Shown here: positions 1-7,165 of the stretch, piece after piece | How the letters are laid out: every line of letters starts with the position of its first letter | How positions within the stretch are numbered: position 1 is the first letter of the stretch | DNA from: Oryzobacter faecalis | Lineage (GTDB): Bacteria > Actinomycetota > Actinomycetes > Actinomycetales > Dermatophilaceae | DNA: 64,000 nt | NCBI RefSeq assembly: GCF_046764005.1 | Contig: NZ_JBKOFW010000009.1 | Location: forward strand, 1-64,000 | Reading direction: 5' to 3' | Translations under genes and position numbers: made by a program | Notes under the pieces: generated by a model | Seen by the model: the letters and a program-made list of their open reading frames with translations, nothing else | Told to the model about the DNA's origin: nothing | Database searches by the model: none

Positions 1-300
1 GAGGAGGTCGGCGGCGTCGATCGCGACGTGACCCGGGGCGCGGACGACCTCGGTGATCGTGCCGTCCTCGGCCCACTGCGCCTCGACCGCCGCCAACGCC
101 GCGATCGCGCCGTCCTGCACCCCGGCCGCGGCGTTGGCCACCGCCTGCGCGGCCGCGACGACACCGGTGAGCTCCTCACGGCCGCTCGGGAGGGCGGCGA
201 CCGCAGCGAGTCGGCTGGACATCGAGGCGAGGAGCGCGGCCACGTCATCGCCGACGGGTGTGCCCATGACGTCGGCGCCCTGCCCGTGTGGACTGTGCAT
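1..300 (-). CDS. DUF222 / HNH endonuclease-type protein, 5' part only
   Basis: The first 100 codons read from the ATG at 300 leftwards; the gene runs off the window edge. The protein begins MHSPHGQGADVMGTPVGDD and continues as an Ala/Val-rich helical segment (LTGVVAAAQAVANAAAGVQDG, then AAVEAQWAEDGT). This is the usual start of actinobacterial DUF222 proteins, which carry an HNH nuclease domain at the far C-terminus (not visible here). A purine-rich GGGGGAG Shine-Dalgarno lies just before the ATG. Family assignment rests on the N-terminal composition, so it is an inference. The SOS-type operator upstream supports it, because the related 13E12-repeat HNH genes of mycobacteria are known LexA targets. 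Function is unproven; DNA-damage-induced nuclease is the natural guess. Confidence 0.6.
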   Translation of the reverse strand, partial: MHSPHGQGADVMGTPVGDDVAALLASMSSRLAAVAALPSGREELTGVVAAAQAVANAAAGVQDGAIAALAAVEAQWAEDGTITEVVRAPGHVAIDAADLL

Positions 301-324
301 GGCTCCCCCTTCCCCCGTGGGTCG

Positions 325-353
325 AGCCTACCCGTTCAATACAGTTCGCACAA
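325..353 (-). promoter_or_regulatory. Promoter of the DUF222 gene (-35 TTGTGC, -10 TAGGCT)
   Basis: Read on the minus strand, TTGTGC (353-348) and TAGGCT (330-325) are separated by 17 nt, a normal sigma-70-class spacing. The -10 lies about 25 nt upstream of the ATG at 300, leaving room for the visible Shine-Dalgarno. The -35 lies inside the LexA-type box, so repressor binding would block it. Confidence 0.55.
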
Positions 354-361
354 GTGTTCGA
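346..361. promoter_or_regulatory. LexA SOS box
   Basis: On the minus strand the sequence is TCGAAC-ACTT-GTGCGA. The actinobacterial LexA consensus is TCGAAC-N4-GTTCGA, so 11 of 12 conserved positions match (one T to G change). It covers the -35 hexamer of the DUF222 gene. Seen in sequence; LexA binding is inferred. Confidence 0.65.
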
Positions 362-690
362 AGGCACGAATGTGGAAGAACGGCAACGGCTTTCGCGCGG
401 TGACGGAGGCGGTGACCCTGTTCGGGCGACGTCCAGAGGAGGCGACCAGCACCCGACCCGCACCGCGCAACGGTGAAGCCCGCACCCAGCATCCGCAGTG
501 CCCGCCAAGCCGACGCGTCGACAGGCGCTGAGCCGCGCCCTGCGAGCGGCGCGGGCGAGACCGGCTCGACGTGGAAGCCCCTCGGGATGATCGGAAAGAC
601 CACCTGGGGCGCAGATCCCCAGGTGGCTGGGACGACCCGTCCCATGGCCCACGACGACGCAGCCGGTGCAAGGGCGGTCGCACCCGCCGG
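362..690. other. Intergenic stretch between the DUF222 gene and ychF
   Basis: Apart from the hairpin at 600-626 and the ychF -10 hexamer at 691, I see no gene here. A 53-codon frame starting with the ATG at 370 has no recognisable product and no Shine-Dalgarno, so it was not called. Confidence 0.4.
600..626. terminator. Hairpin, possible terminator upstream of ychF
   Basis: CCACCTGGGG (600-609), a 7-nt loop, and CCCCAGGTGG (617-626) form a perfect 10-bp stem. There is no T-tract. No convincing gene ends just before it, so what it terminates is unclear; it could insulate ychF from upstream transcription. Confidence 0.45.
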
Positions 691-696
691 TAGACT
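691..696 (+). promoter_or_regulatory. -10 element of ychF (TAGACT)
   Basis: TAGACT ends 9 nt before the GTG at 706 and no Shine-Dalgarno is visible. The mRNA would therefore be leaderless or nearly so. Confidence 0.45.
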
Positions 697-705
697 CCTC
701 ATCCC

Positions 706-1791
706 GTGGCACTCACCATCGGAATCGTCGGGCTCCCCAACGTCGGCAAGTCGACGATGTTCAACGCCCTGACCAAGAACAACGTCCTCGCCGCGAACTA
801 CCCGTTCGCGACGATCGACCCCAACGTGGGCGTCGTGCCGCTGCCGGACGAGCGCCTCGGCCGGCTCGCCGAGATCTTCTCCTCCGAGAAGGTGCTGCCC
901 GCGACGGTGTCCTTCGTCGACATCGCGGGCATCGTGCGCGGTGCGTCGGAGGGCGAGGGGCTGGGCAACAAGTTCCTCGCGAACATCCGTGAGGCGGACG
1001 CCATCTGCCAGGTCGTCCGCGCCTTCGAGGACGGTGACGTCGTCCACGTCGACGGCGCCGTCTCGCCCGAGTCCGACATGGAGACGATCCACACCGAGCT
1101 GATCCTCGCCGACCTGCAGACCCTCGAGAAGGCCGTCGCCCGGCTCGAGAAGGAGGCGAGGATCAAGAAGGAGTCCAAGCCGCTCCTCGACAACGCCCTC
1201 GCCGCGCAGAAGGTGCTGGAGGAGGGCCGCACCCTCTACGCCGCCGGTGAGGCCGCGGGCGTCGACCTCTCCCTCGCCGCCGGCCTCGGGCTGCTGACGA
1301 CCAAGCCGTTCATCTACGTGTTCAACCTCGACGAGGACCAGCTCGCCGACGCAGACCTCCACGCGCGGCTCGCCGCCCTCGTGGCCCCGGCCGACGCGGT
1401 CTTCCTCAACGCCAAGCTCGAGATGGACCTGATGGAGATGTCGCCCGAGGACGCCCTCGAGATGCTCCAGTCCTTCGGTGCCGAGGAGTCCGGCCTGGAC
1501 CAGCTGGCACGCGTCGGTTTCCACACCCTCGGGCTGCAGACCTACCTCACGGCCGGCCCGAAGGAGTCGCGCGCCTGGACGATCCGCCAGGGGTGGACCG
1601 CCCCGCAGGCGGCGGGCGTCATCCACACCGACTTCCAGCGCGGCTTCATCAAGGCCGAGATCGTCTCCTTCTCCGATCTCGACGAGCACGGCTCGATGGC
1701 CGCCGCCCGGGCCGCCGGCAAGGTGCGCATGGAGGGCAAGGACTACGTCATGCAGGACGGCGACGTCGTCGAGTTCCGCTTCAATGTCTAG
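706..1791 (+). CDS. ychF: Redox-regulated ATPase YchF (Obg-like)
   Basis: A 361-residue protein of standard YchF length. The P-loop GLPNVGKST sits at about residues 9-17, followed by the family's FATIDPNVG switch region and DIAGIVRGASEGEGLGNKF. The base-recognition motif is NLDE (about 207-210) instead of NKxD, which is why YchF proteins prefer ATP to GTP. The C-terminal TGS domain ends with the typical DYVMQDGDVVEFRFNV. YchF is a ribosome-associated cytosolic ATPase linked to oxidative stress and translation. The GTG start is fixed by alignment to the family N-terminus (MALTIGIVGLPNVGKS) and by the TAGACT hexamer 9 nt upstream. The next gene downstream is a truncated remnant, so ychF is probably monocistronic and marks the edge of the conserved backbone. 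Confidence 0.97.
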   Translation: MALTIGIVGLPNVGKSTMFNALTKNNVLAANYPFATIDPNVGVVPLPDERLGRLAEIFSSEKVLPATVSFVDIAGIVRGASEGEGLGNKFLANIREADAICQVVRAFEDGDVVHVDGAVSPESDMETIHTELILADLQTLEKAVARLEKEARIKKESKPLLDNALAAQKVLEEGRTLYAAGEAAGVDLSLAAGLGLLTTKPFIYVFNLDEDQLADADLHARLAALVAPADAVFLNAKLEMDLMEMSPEDALEMLQSFGAEESGLDQLARVGFHTLGLQTYLTAGPKESRAWTIRQGWTAPQAAGVIHTDFQRGFIKAEIVSFSDLDEHGSMAAARAAGKVRMEGKDYVMQDGDVVEFRFNV

Positions 1792-1823
1792 CGTCGACGT
1801 GATCCGCCAGTAGGCGTTGAGGA

Positions 1824-2120
1824 TTGCTGGTCCTCGGCGTCGAGCTGGTCCGCAGACGGTCCGCACGCCTCGTCGAGGCGCTCGCTCTTCGGCCGGGCAC
1901 TGCTCGCTCCAGTCGGTGGCACGCTGGTGTCGTGGCCCTTCCCGGGACCGAACACGTCGACATCGTCGAGGTGCGGCCACCGTGGGACGGTGTCGGCGAG
2001 CACACCCGGTTTCCGATCGCGCGGCTGCGCTACGCGCCGTCGACAGGCCGATGGGCGACCTACTGGCGGGACCGCAACCTGAAGTTCCATCCGGCGATGC
2101 GAGTCGGCCGGAGTAGGTGA
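1824..2120 (+). pseudogene. Truncated DUF3024-family protein
   Basis: The frame from TTG 1824 encodes the DUF3024 core: VDIVEVRPPWDG, then TRFPIARLRYAPSTGRWATYWRDRNLKFH. Family members are usually about 110 residues and continue well past the WRDRN..FH motif. Here the reading frame ends after only about ten more residues (AMRVGRSR), so the conserved C-terminal tail is missing. The N-terminal part does not resemble the family and there is no good start codon or Shine-Dalgarno; an in-frame TGA precedes the TTG. I read it as a decayed gene whose 3' part was lost, probably with the rearrangements around the IS copy that begins about 120 bp downstream. Function of DUF3024 is unknown. Confidence 0.5.
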
Positions 2121-2237
2121 TGGCGACACGGTGAACGCGACCTGACCACGGGCCTCGTGCCGCGTGTACGAGATCCTCAGCGGACACGGTCGGCTGCGCG
2201 CTGGGCTTGTCCGCTTGACCGACAGGCCGGCTGAAGC

Positions 2238-2256
2238 GTTTGGGACTGCTGAAGGT
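2238..2256. repeat. Left terminal inverted repeat of the IS3 copy
   Basis: 19 bp, perfectly complementary to 3194-3212. It lies at the 3' side of orfB. Confidence 0.85.
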
Positions 2257-2282
2257 CTGGTTGTCACTTCCGGTGTGGTGTT

Positions 2283-2843
2283 TCAGGCCGCGTGAGCGGC
2301 ACGGTTGATGGTCTCAAACTCGATCGGGGTGAGCTTGCCGAGGGCGCGTTGCCGGCGCCGTCGGTGGTAGGTGCGCTCAGTCCAGGTGACGATCGCGAGG
2401 CGAAGCTGGTCGCGGGTCTCCCAGCGGCGGGCGTTGAGGACGTTCTTCTGAAGCAGCGAGAAGAACGACTCCATGGCGGCGTTGTCGGCCGAGGAGGCGA
2501 CCCGGCCCATCGACCCGCGTAGCCCGTGGCGGTGTAGCGCGGCGACGTAGGGCCGGGAGCGGAACTGCGATCCTCGGTCGGCGTGGACCACGCACCCGGG
2601 CACCTGGTCACGGCCGCGGCGGGCGATGGCCATCTCCAGGGCGTCGACCGCGAGGTGGAACCTCGGGTCGTCCCGGTGCACCTCGTACGCGGCGTTGGTG
2701 GCGTACGCGTCGACCAGGTCCCGCTCGCTGACCGGGGCGGCGCGCCAGGAGTAGAACGCCTGCCGGGAGAACCCGAGCAGCCCGCAGGTCACCGCGACGG
2801 GAATCCCGTCGGCGGCAAGGTCCAGGACCAGCGGGTAGGTCAT
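2283..2843 (-). pseudogene. IS3-family transposase orfB with internal in-frame deletion
   Basis: Starts at ATG 2843, which overlaps the TGA of orfA (ATGA), so orfB is translationally coupled or frameshift-expressed. It has 186 codons, against about 280-300 in intact relatives. The N-terminal region (MTYPLVLDLAADGIPVAV, GFSRQAFYSW) is normal up to EVHRDDPRF at about residue 62 (near nt 2657). It then jumps straight to LAVDALEMAIARR, a segment that normally follows the WLTDITEH motif carrying the first catalytic Asp. The second Asp (HADRGSQFRS) and the Glu (NAAMESFFSLLQKNV) remain, and the C-terminus RRRRQRALGKLTPIEFE is intact. The DDE triad is therefore incomplete and the enzyme should be inactive. 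Confidence 0.85.
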
Positions 2844-3139
2844 CTTGGGGACTGACCCAGCCTCAGGTTCGCCTGGGACAGGTACGCCGCGGCCCGGCGC
2901 AGCACCTCGTTCTCCTGCTCCAGCAGCCGGATCTTGCGCCGGGCCTCTGTCAGCTCGGCGTTCTCGGCAGCGGTCGTGCCAGGACGGACACCATCCTCGA
3001 CGTCGGCCTGGCGCAGCCAGTTCCGCAAACACGACTCGGAGATCCCGACGTCATGAGCGACCCGAGCGATCGGAGCCTCGCCCTTACGGGCCACCGCGAC
3101 CACGTCGTCACGGAACTCCTTGGGGTGGGGTGCGGGCAT
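2840..3139 (-). CDS. IS3-family transposase orfA (HTH protein)
   Basis: From ATG 3139 (MPAPHPKEFRDDVVAVARKG) this is a 99-residue DNA-binding subunit. It has the IS3 OrfA helix-turn-helix (IARVAHDVGISESCLRNWLRQAD) followed by a leucine-zipper-like helix (ENAELTEARRKIRLLEQENE) used for dimerisation. An in-frame upstream start at 3175 would add 12 residues but does not match the family. The gene is intact, unlike orfB downstream. Alone it can bind the IS ends but not catalyse transposition. Confidence 0.85.
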   Translation of the reverse strand: MPAPHPKEFRDDVVAVARKGEAPIARVAHDVGISESCLRNWLRQADVEDGVRPGTTAAENAELTEARRKIRLLEQENEVLRRAAAYLSQANLRLGQSPR

Positions 3140-3193
3140 ATCGACATCCTCCCAGCGGGGCCCCTTCGGCCCCACAGATCAGGTGTCAATCGA

Positions 3194-3212
3194 ACCTTCA
3201 GCAGTCCCAAAC
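3194..3212. repeat. Right terminal inverted repeat of the IS3 copy
   Basis: 19 bp, perfect complement of 2238-2256. It lies about 55 bp upstream of the orfA start, where the IS promoter would be expected. Confidence 0.85.
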
Positions 3213-3346
3213 CACGAGTTCTGTGACTTGCTGACTCGTGTCGCGTCGCGCCGGGATACTGATTCCCCCAGGCCCGCATCCTGTGGAGGACGCAGCGGGA
3301 TGGTCCGAGTGTGCCTCGTGGACACGAGGCGGTCAGGGAGGCAGCC

Positions 3347-4189
3347 ATGACGTACGAGGAGATCGAACGCTCGGTGAGCGGCCACTACGGGTGGTCGGAC
3401 CTGATGGAGACCATCGAGGACGAGATCCGGCGGCACGGGATCGATCCGCCGGAGGTGACGGTTGCCCAGCTGGCTCCGGTGGACAACTATCACTGGCTTC
3501 GGCTCGCCGGCACCCTGGCCCTGGCCGATGCCGCAGCCATCGGTGGTGGGGAGCGCGTGCTGGATGTCGGTGGCGGCATCGGCGGCCCGGCACGTCAGCT
3601 GGCGTCACGCGTCGGGTGTCACGTCACGGTGCTGGATCTGACGCCGGAGTACTGCGTCGTGGGTGAACGGCTCACCGAATGGACGGGTCTCACCGAGCTG
3701 GTCACCTTCGTGCACGGCAGTGCCCTTGATCTGCCCTTCCCCGATGGAGGCTTCGATGTGCTGTGGACCCAGCACGCCACGATGAACATCCCCGACAAGC
3801 CGCGCCTGTACAGCGAGATCGCCCGTGTCGTCCGGCCCGGTGGTCGGTTCGCGATGTTCGACGTCCTGGCCGGGCCCCATCAGCCCATTCACTTTCCCGT
3901 GCCGTGGGCGAGTGACCAGACCTGCAGCTTCCTGCTCTCGCCGGAGCAGACCCGAGGCCTGATCTCCGACGTCGGGTTCCGCGAGATCACCTGGGCGACG
4001 GATGAGGACCCGGAGCTCCATGCGGCGCTCGCGAAGCCCGATCCGCTCGGCGAGCCGGAGTCGGCTGGCGACGGTCTCAACCCAGGCCTCCTCAACGGGC
4101 CCGAAGGGCCTCGGATGGCGGAGAACGTGCAGCGGAACATGGAGGAAGGCCGCATCTGCTTCGCCATGGGCGTCTTCGAGCGTCTGTAG
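3347..4189 (+). CDS. Class I SAM-dependent methyltransferase
   Basis: A 280-residue cytosolic protein. Motif I is VLDVGGGIGGPARQLA (the Gly-rich SAM loop), followed by the acidic ribose-binding end of strand 2 (HVTVLDLTPEY). Later come WTQHATMNIPDKPRLYSEIARVV and the post-II motif RPGGRFAMFDV. This is a Methyltransf_11-type fold, closest in feel to the glycine/sarcosine N-methyltransferase or sterol-like methyltransferase group. The substrate cannot be read from sequence. The ATG at 3347 was chosen over the earlier in-frame start at 3311 because a GGGAGG Shine-Dalgarno lies just upstream. It sits alone between the IS3 copy and a cupin remnant, so it may be part of an acquired and partly eroded cassette. 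Confidence 0.8.
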   Translation: MTYEEIERSVSGHYGWSDLMETIEDEIRRHGIDPPEVTVAQLAPVDNYHWLRLAGTLALADAAAIGGGERVLDVGGGIGGPARQLASRVGCHVTVLDLTPEYCVVGERLTEWTGLTELVTFVHGSALDLPFPDGGFDVLWTQHATMNIPDKPRLYSEIARVVRPGGRFAMFDVLAGPHQPIHFPVPWASDQTCSFLLSPEQTRGLISDVGFREITWATDEDPELHAALAKPDPLGEPESAGDGLNPGLLNGPEGPRMAENVQRNMEEGRICFAMGVFERL

Positions 4190-4258
4190 CCGGTCAGGAC
4201 GGCGCGCCGCAGTTCGTCGATCTCGCGGTGGCGGTGGTCGGCCAGGAGGAGGCTGCCC

Positions 4259-4552
4259 CTTGTCAGCCAGGCGTTCGATGTCCCTCCCGGCGAAGGGCGG
4301 GAAGGTGAGCAGACGCTCTGCCCACCCGGGACGTTCGTCCACGTGCCGCGTGCCACCCCGCACACCTTCAGGGTGGTCTCTCCTGGGCCCGGGAAGAAGC
4401 TCAACCTCTTCTCGCCCGCCGCGATGACCGACTTCTTCGAGGCGTCGGCCGACGCGGAGACGACCGGCTCCGCGACCCCGGAACTGCTGGACCAGATCGC
4501 GCCTCGACGTCAGATGGAGGTTGTCGGGCCGGTGCCTGACACGTACCTCTGA
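4259..4552 (+). pseudogene. Cupin-domain protein remnant (C-terminal part)
   Basis: From about 4328 the frame reads GTFVHVPRATPHTFRVVSPG, then KKLNLFSPAAMTDFFE and finally TPELLDQIAPRRQMEVVGPVP before TGA. This is the C-terminal half of a quercetinase-like single-domain cupin: PxGTPHxF metal-binding strand, LxLFxPAGMexFF, then the IAxRxGMEVVGPxP tail. The N-terminal half, including the first metal-binding motif, is not present upstream in any frame. Before about 4320 the frame loses resemblance, and the only candidate start (GTG 4343) lies inside the conserved core. I read it as a 5'-truncated gene. It follows the methyltransferase by about 70 bp on the same strand. Confidence 0.55.
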
Positions 4553-4690
4553 GTGAGCTGGCTCGTGGGCCGCCCGCTGGGAGGTCCGTCGTCGACCACG
4601 TCGTTGGCGCGAGCCCACGTCTGCGGCTCGTCGCGCTGAGGGCTTGACTGCCGAGCCTCGCAGTCACCGGTCGGCCGCCTCCGCGCAGGC

Positions 4691-5269
4691 TCAGCCGGTG
4701 ATGTCGCCGGAAGAGCCGTACGTCGTGTCGTGCCAGGTGCCGTTGGTTGCGCTGGTGGCGTGGAACTCCTGCCACGTGCTGTTGACGTTGGTGATGGGCG
4801 AGAAGTACATGCCGGGCGATGGCCGCGGCCCGGTGCAGGTGCCGTCCGCCTGGCACTGCCAGTCGAAGTCCGCGACGTGGCCGCTCAGCGGGTACTGCGG
4901 GTTGAACTCGCCGGTCAGGCGGAGGATCCGCAGGCCGTGGAACGTGCCGGTGAGTCCAGCGCTGATGGTTCCTGTGCCGCCCGGGCTGACGCCTGCGAAG
5001 CTGGTCCACGTGCCGTCGTACTCGATCCGGAAGCAGTAGTGCTTCTGACCGATCTTCCACACCTGGACGTGCTGGAGGTACGTGTCGAGAGCCCAGACGT
5101 GGCCGTCGGTGGCGAAGTCCGCCACGTTCCTGTTGCCGATGGTCACGTCGTACAACGTCGGCCGGTCCGTCGGGCACGAGTCCAGCTCGGTGGGCATCGC
5201 CGACGCTCGGGGGGTGCCGACGGCCAGCAGGCCGACGCAGAGAGTCAAAGCCGTGAGAATCCGGCGCAT
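4691..5269 (-). CDS. Secreted protein of unknown function
   Basis: A 192-residue protein starting at ATG 5269, preceded by a GGAGG Shine-Dalgarno. The N-terminus MRRILTALTLCVGLLAVG...RASA-MP is a classic Sec signal peptide with cleavage expected after ASA (about residue 24). The mature part is Gly/Thr/aromatic-rich, with several Cys residues (DSCPTDRP, KHYCFRI, DWQCQADGTCTG) that could form disulfides, and a beta-rich look (TWTSFAGVSPGGTGTISAGL). I do not recognise a named family; similar-looking hypothetical secreted proteins occur in Streptomyces. It is transcribed away from the FAD-oxidoreductase operon's direction of entry and is probably an independent unit. Confidence 0.7.
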   Translation of the reverse strand: MRRILTALTLCVGLLAVGTPRASAMPTELDSCPTDRPTLYDVTIGNRNVADFATDGHVWALDTYLQHVQVWKIGQKHYCFRIEYDGTWTSFAGVSPGGTGTISAGLTGTFHGLRILRLTGEFNPQYPLSGHVADFDWQCQADGTCTGPRPSPGMYFSPITNVNSTWQEFHATSATNGTWHDTTYGSSGDITG

Positions 5270-5439
5270 GGCGCCACCTCCGCCTTGTGCGTGTGCCACG
5301 GCCGACGACGTCGGGTGCCGAGATCGACCGGACAGCCACTGAACAGTATGCGCGTGGGCCCCGCATGCTGTCGATCGTCCCGGGCTGGAGATCGCGCCCG
5401 CATCGGCCGCCGCCGAGAGCCATGGTGGGGGGACCTGGC

Positions 5440-6816
5440 TCAGGGTGCGGGTGTGACGTTCTGGTTCAGGCTGAAGACGTTGTGCGGGTCGTACCGGGCC
5501 TTCACGGCGCCGAGCCGCGCAAGGCGGTCGCCGAACGCAGCCGGCACGTAGGCGCCGTCCGCGTCGGGTTCGTAGTTGACGTAGCCCCCGCGCGAGTGCG
5601 GCTCGAGTGCGGCGGCGGTGTCGCGAGCCCAGGCAACGCAACGCTCCTGATCGGCCGGGTCGGTCCAGTTGGCCGCGATGAGGATGTCGTACTTCGCGTC
5701 GCGATGAGCGAAGGCTCCGTCACCTGCCGCGATCGCGCCACCCATGTGCTCCACGATGAGTTCGAGAGCGGGCGGCGCCTGGATGTCGCTGGCCCGGTCG
5801 ACCAGGACGTCGATGACGGTTTCGGTGAGGTCGTCGAGGAAGCACGATCGCCAGTAGTGGTACTGACCGCGCGGGTATCCCGCGTCCATCCTGCTCTGCT
5901 GCTCGGTGTACGTCAGCGGCCCGAGGCCGTCGAGCAGCGGCTCGCCGATCGCCGCTGTAAGGGGGTCGAGCAGGCGGGCGCCCTCGGCCGGGTCGCCCGC
6001 GTAACAGGCGGCCACCGCGGCCACCGGCGTGCCGTCGGGGCCATCCGTCATGGCTGTGTACGTCGTCAGCTCCTCAGGAGCTCCTCGGGTCAGCTCCCGG
6101 TAGGCCTCGAGGACGGCGCGCCGGTGCTCGCGAGCGAACATCACGCCCCCTCCGTAGACCGTCGGACCGACCGGATGCAGCCGGTACTCGAACGAGGTGA
6201 CGATGCCGAAGTTGCCTCCCCCGCCCTTGAGCGCCCAGAAGAGATCCGGGTTCTCGTCCGCGCTCGCGGTGACGAGGCGGCCATCGGCGGTGACCAGCTC
6301 GACGGTGAGCAGGTTGTCGCAGGCGAGCCCGTGCTTGCGCATCAGCCACCCGATCCCACCGCCCAGCGTCAGCCCGGCGATCCCGGTCGTGCTCACGACC
6401 CCGAGCGTCGTCGCGAGGCCGTGCTCCTGGGTCGCTCGGTCCAGCTCGGCCCCCGTGGCCCCCGGCTCGGCGCGCGCGACACGTGCGTCCGGATCGGCGC
6501 TCACCGTGCGCATCAGGCCGAGGTCGATGAGCAGACCGTCGTCGCAGGTCGAGAAGCCGGCGACGCTGTGCCCGCCCCCGCGCACTGCGACCGTGAGGTC
6601 GTGGTTCACCGCGAAGCCCAGGGCTCGCTGCACGTCGGCCACGTCGGCGCAGCGGGCGATCAGCGCCGGCCGCCGGTCGACGGTCCCGTTCCACACCCGC
6701 CGTGCCTCGTCGAACCCCGTCTCGCCGGGCATCAGCACCTGGCCGCGCATGGCCTCGCGCAGCCCGCGGATGTCCGCGCCGGCAACTCCCCTGGTCTCAG
6801 ACACGCTCTTGACCAC
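5440..6816 (-). CDS. FAD-binding oxidoreductase, berberine-bridge-enzyme (BBE) type
   Basis: A 458-residue FAD_binding_4/BBE protein. The PP-loop AVRGGGHSVAG (His about 83) is the site of 8-alpha-histidyl FAD attachment in this family. The region that carries the second, cysteinyl link in bicovalent members reads GVVSTTGIAGLTLGGGIGW, with no Cys, so monocovalent FAD is expected. The BBE C-terminal tag is present (YDPHNVFSLNQN). Such enzymes oxidise sugars, polyketides or alkaloid-like substrates using O2; the substrate here is unknown. The GTG at 6816 is preferred because GGAGG lies 7 nt upstream; a TTG at 6846 would extend it further into the preceding DUF4242 gene. It overlaps that gene by 20 nt, so the two are cotranscribed behind the LAL regulator. 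Confidence 0.88.
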   Translation of the reverse strand: MVKSVSETRGVAGADIRGLREAMRGQVLMPGETGFDEARRVWNGTVDRRPALIARCADVADVQRALGFAVNHDLTVAVRGGGHSVAGFSTCDDGLLIDLGLMRTVSADPDARVARAEPGATGAELDRATQEHGLATTLGVVSTTGIAGLTLGGGIGWLMRKHGLACDNLLTVELVTADGRLVTASADENPDLFWALKGGGGNFGIVTSFEYRLHPVGPTVYGGGVMFAREHRRAVLEAYRELTRGAPEELTTYTAMTDGPDGTPVAAVAACYAGDPAEGARLLDPLTAAIGEPLLDGLGPLTYTEQQSRMDAGYPRGQYHYWRSCFLDDLTETVIDVLVDRASDIQAPPALELIVEHMGGAIAAGDGAFAHRDAKYDILIAANWTDPADQERCVAWARDTAAALEPHSRGGYVNYEPDADGAYVPAAFGDRLARLGAVKARYDPHNVFSLNQNVTPAP

Positions 6817-7111
6817 CACGCCACCTCCGGCTCGCTCCTGTGACAACTTCGACGCGCTGCATGCGGTCGAACGGGTAGCCGCCGCGCCGGCTGACCTCGA
6901 GCACGTCGTCCTCCTCGCCGGCCTCGACCAGTGTCAGCACGACCTCGTCGGCCGGGACCCAGGTCGAGCTCACCACGCGGATCGGGCTCCCGTCGCGCGT
7001 CAGCTCTCCCGCGGCGCGGCACAGGTGCTCCTCCGCCGCCTCGACGTCGGCCCGCCCGACACCGGGCCAGTATCGCTCCATCAGGAAGGTCCTCTGCCGT
7101 GCGGGATCCAT
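6797..7111 (-). CDS. DUF4242-family small protein (possible nickel-binding type)
   Basis: A 104-residue protein from ATG 7111 (MDPARQRTFLMERYWPGV). It resembles DUF4242, a ferredoxin-like fold family whose studied Streptomyces member binds nickel: RTFLMERYWPGVG, then RVVSSTWVPADEVVLTLVEA and GYPFDRMQRVEVV. Starts at TTG 7153 or ATG 7081 are possible. It lies 54 nt after the LAL regulator gene and overlaps the FAD oxidoreductase by 20 nt, which suggests a three-gene operon. A role as accessory or metal-handling protein for the oxidoreductase is only a guess. Confidence 0.65.
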   Translation of the reverse strand: MDPARQRTFLMERYWPGVGRADVEAAEEHLCRAAGELTRDGSPIRVVSSTWVPADEVVLTLVEAGEEDDVLEVSRRGGYPFDRMQRVEVVTGASRRWRGGQERV

Positions 7112-7165
7112 GTGGAGACGGTAGGCGGGGGAGGGCGCGCCGTAATCCGGCAACTCCCTCGATGC

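Larger units (their letters stand above)
2238..3212 (-). mobile_element. IS3-family insertion sequence, internally deleted
   Basis: The element is bounded by a perfect 19-bp inverted repeat (GTTTGGGACTGCTGAAGGT at 2238-2256 and its complement at 3194-3212). Inside the repeat the termini read TGGGA...TCCCA, the TG/CA ends usual for IS3. It contains orfA and orfB on the minus strand. Total length is about 975 bp against roughly 1.2-1.3 kb for intact relatives, because orfB has lost about 90-100 codons. No target-site duplication is visible on either flank, which fits an old or rearranged copy. Without the first catalytic Asp it should be immobile by itself, though the intact ends could be moved by a full-length relative elsewhere. 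Confidence 0.85.

Noticed and set aside
370..531. 53-codon frame downstream of the LexA box on the plus strand
   Set aside because: No Shine-Dalgarno, no recognisable product, not conserved-looking.
328..2187. 619-codon minus-strand frame covering ychF
   Set aside because: ychF on the plus strand is unambiguous.
2226..3224. Target-site duplication flanking the IS3 copy
   Set aside because: The 3-5 nt on each side do not match at any reasonable boundary.
3889..4404. 171-codon minus-strand frame over the methyltransferase 3' end
   Set aside because: Overlaps real coding sequence and lacks any family pattern.
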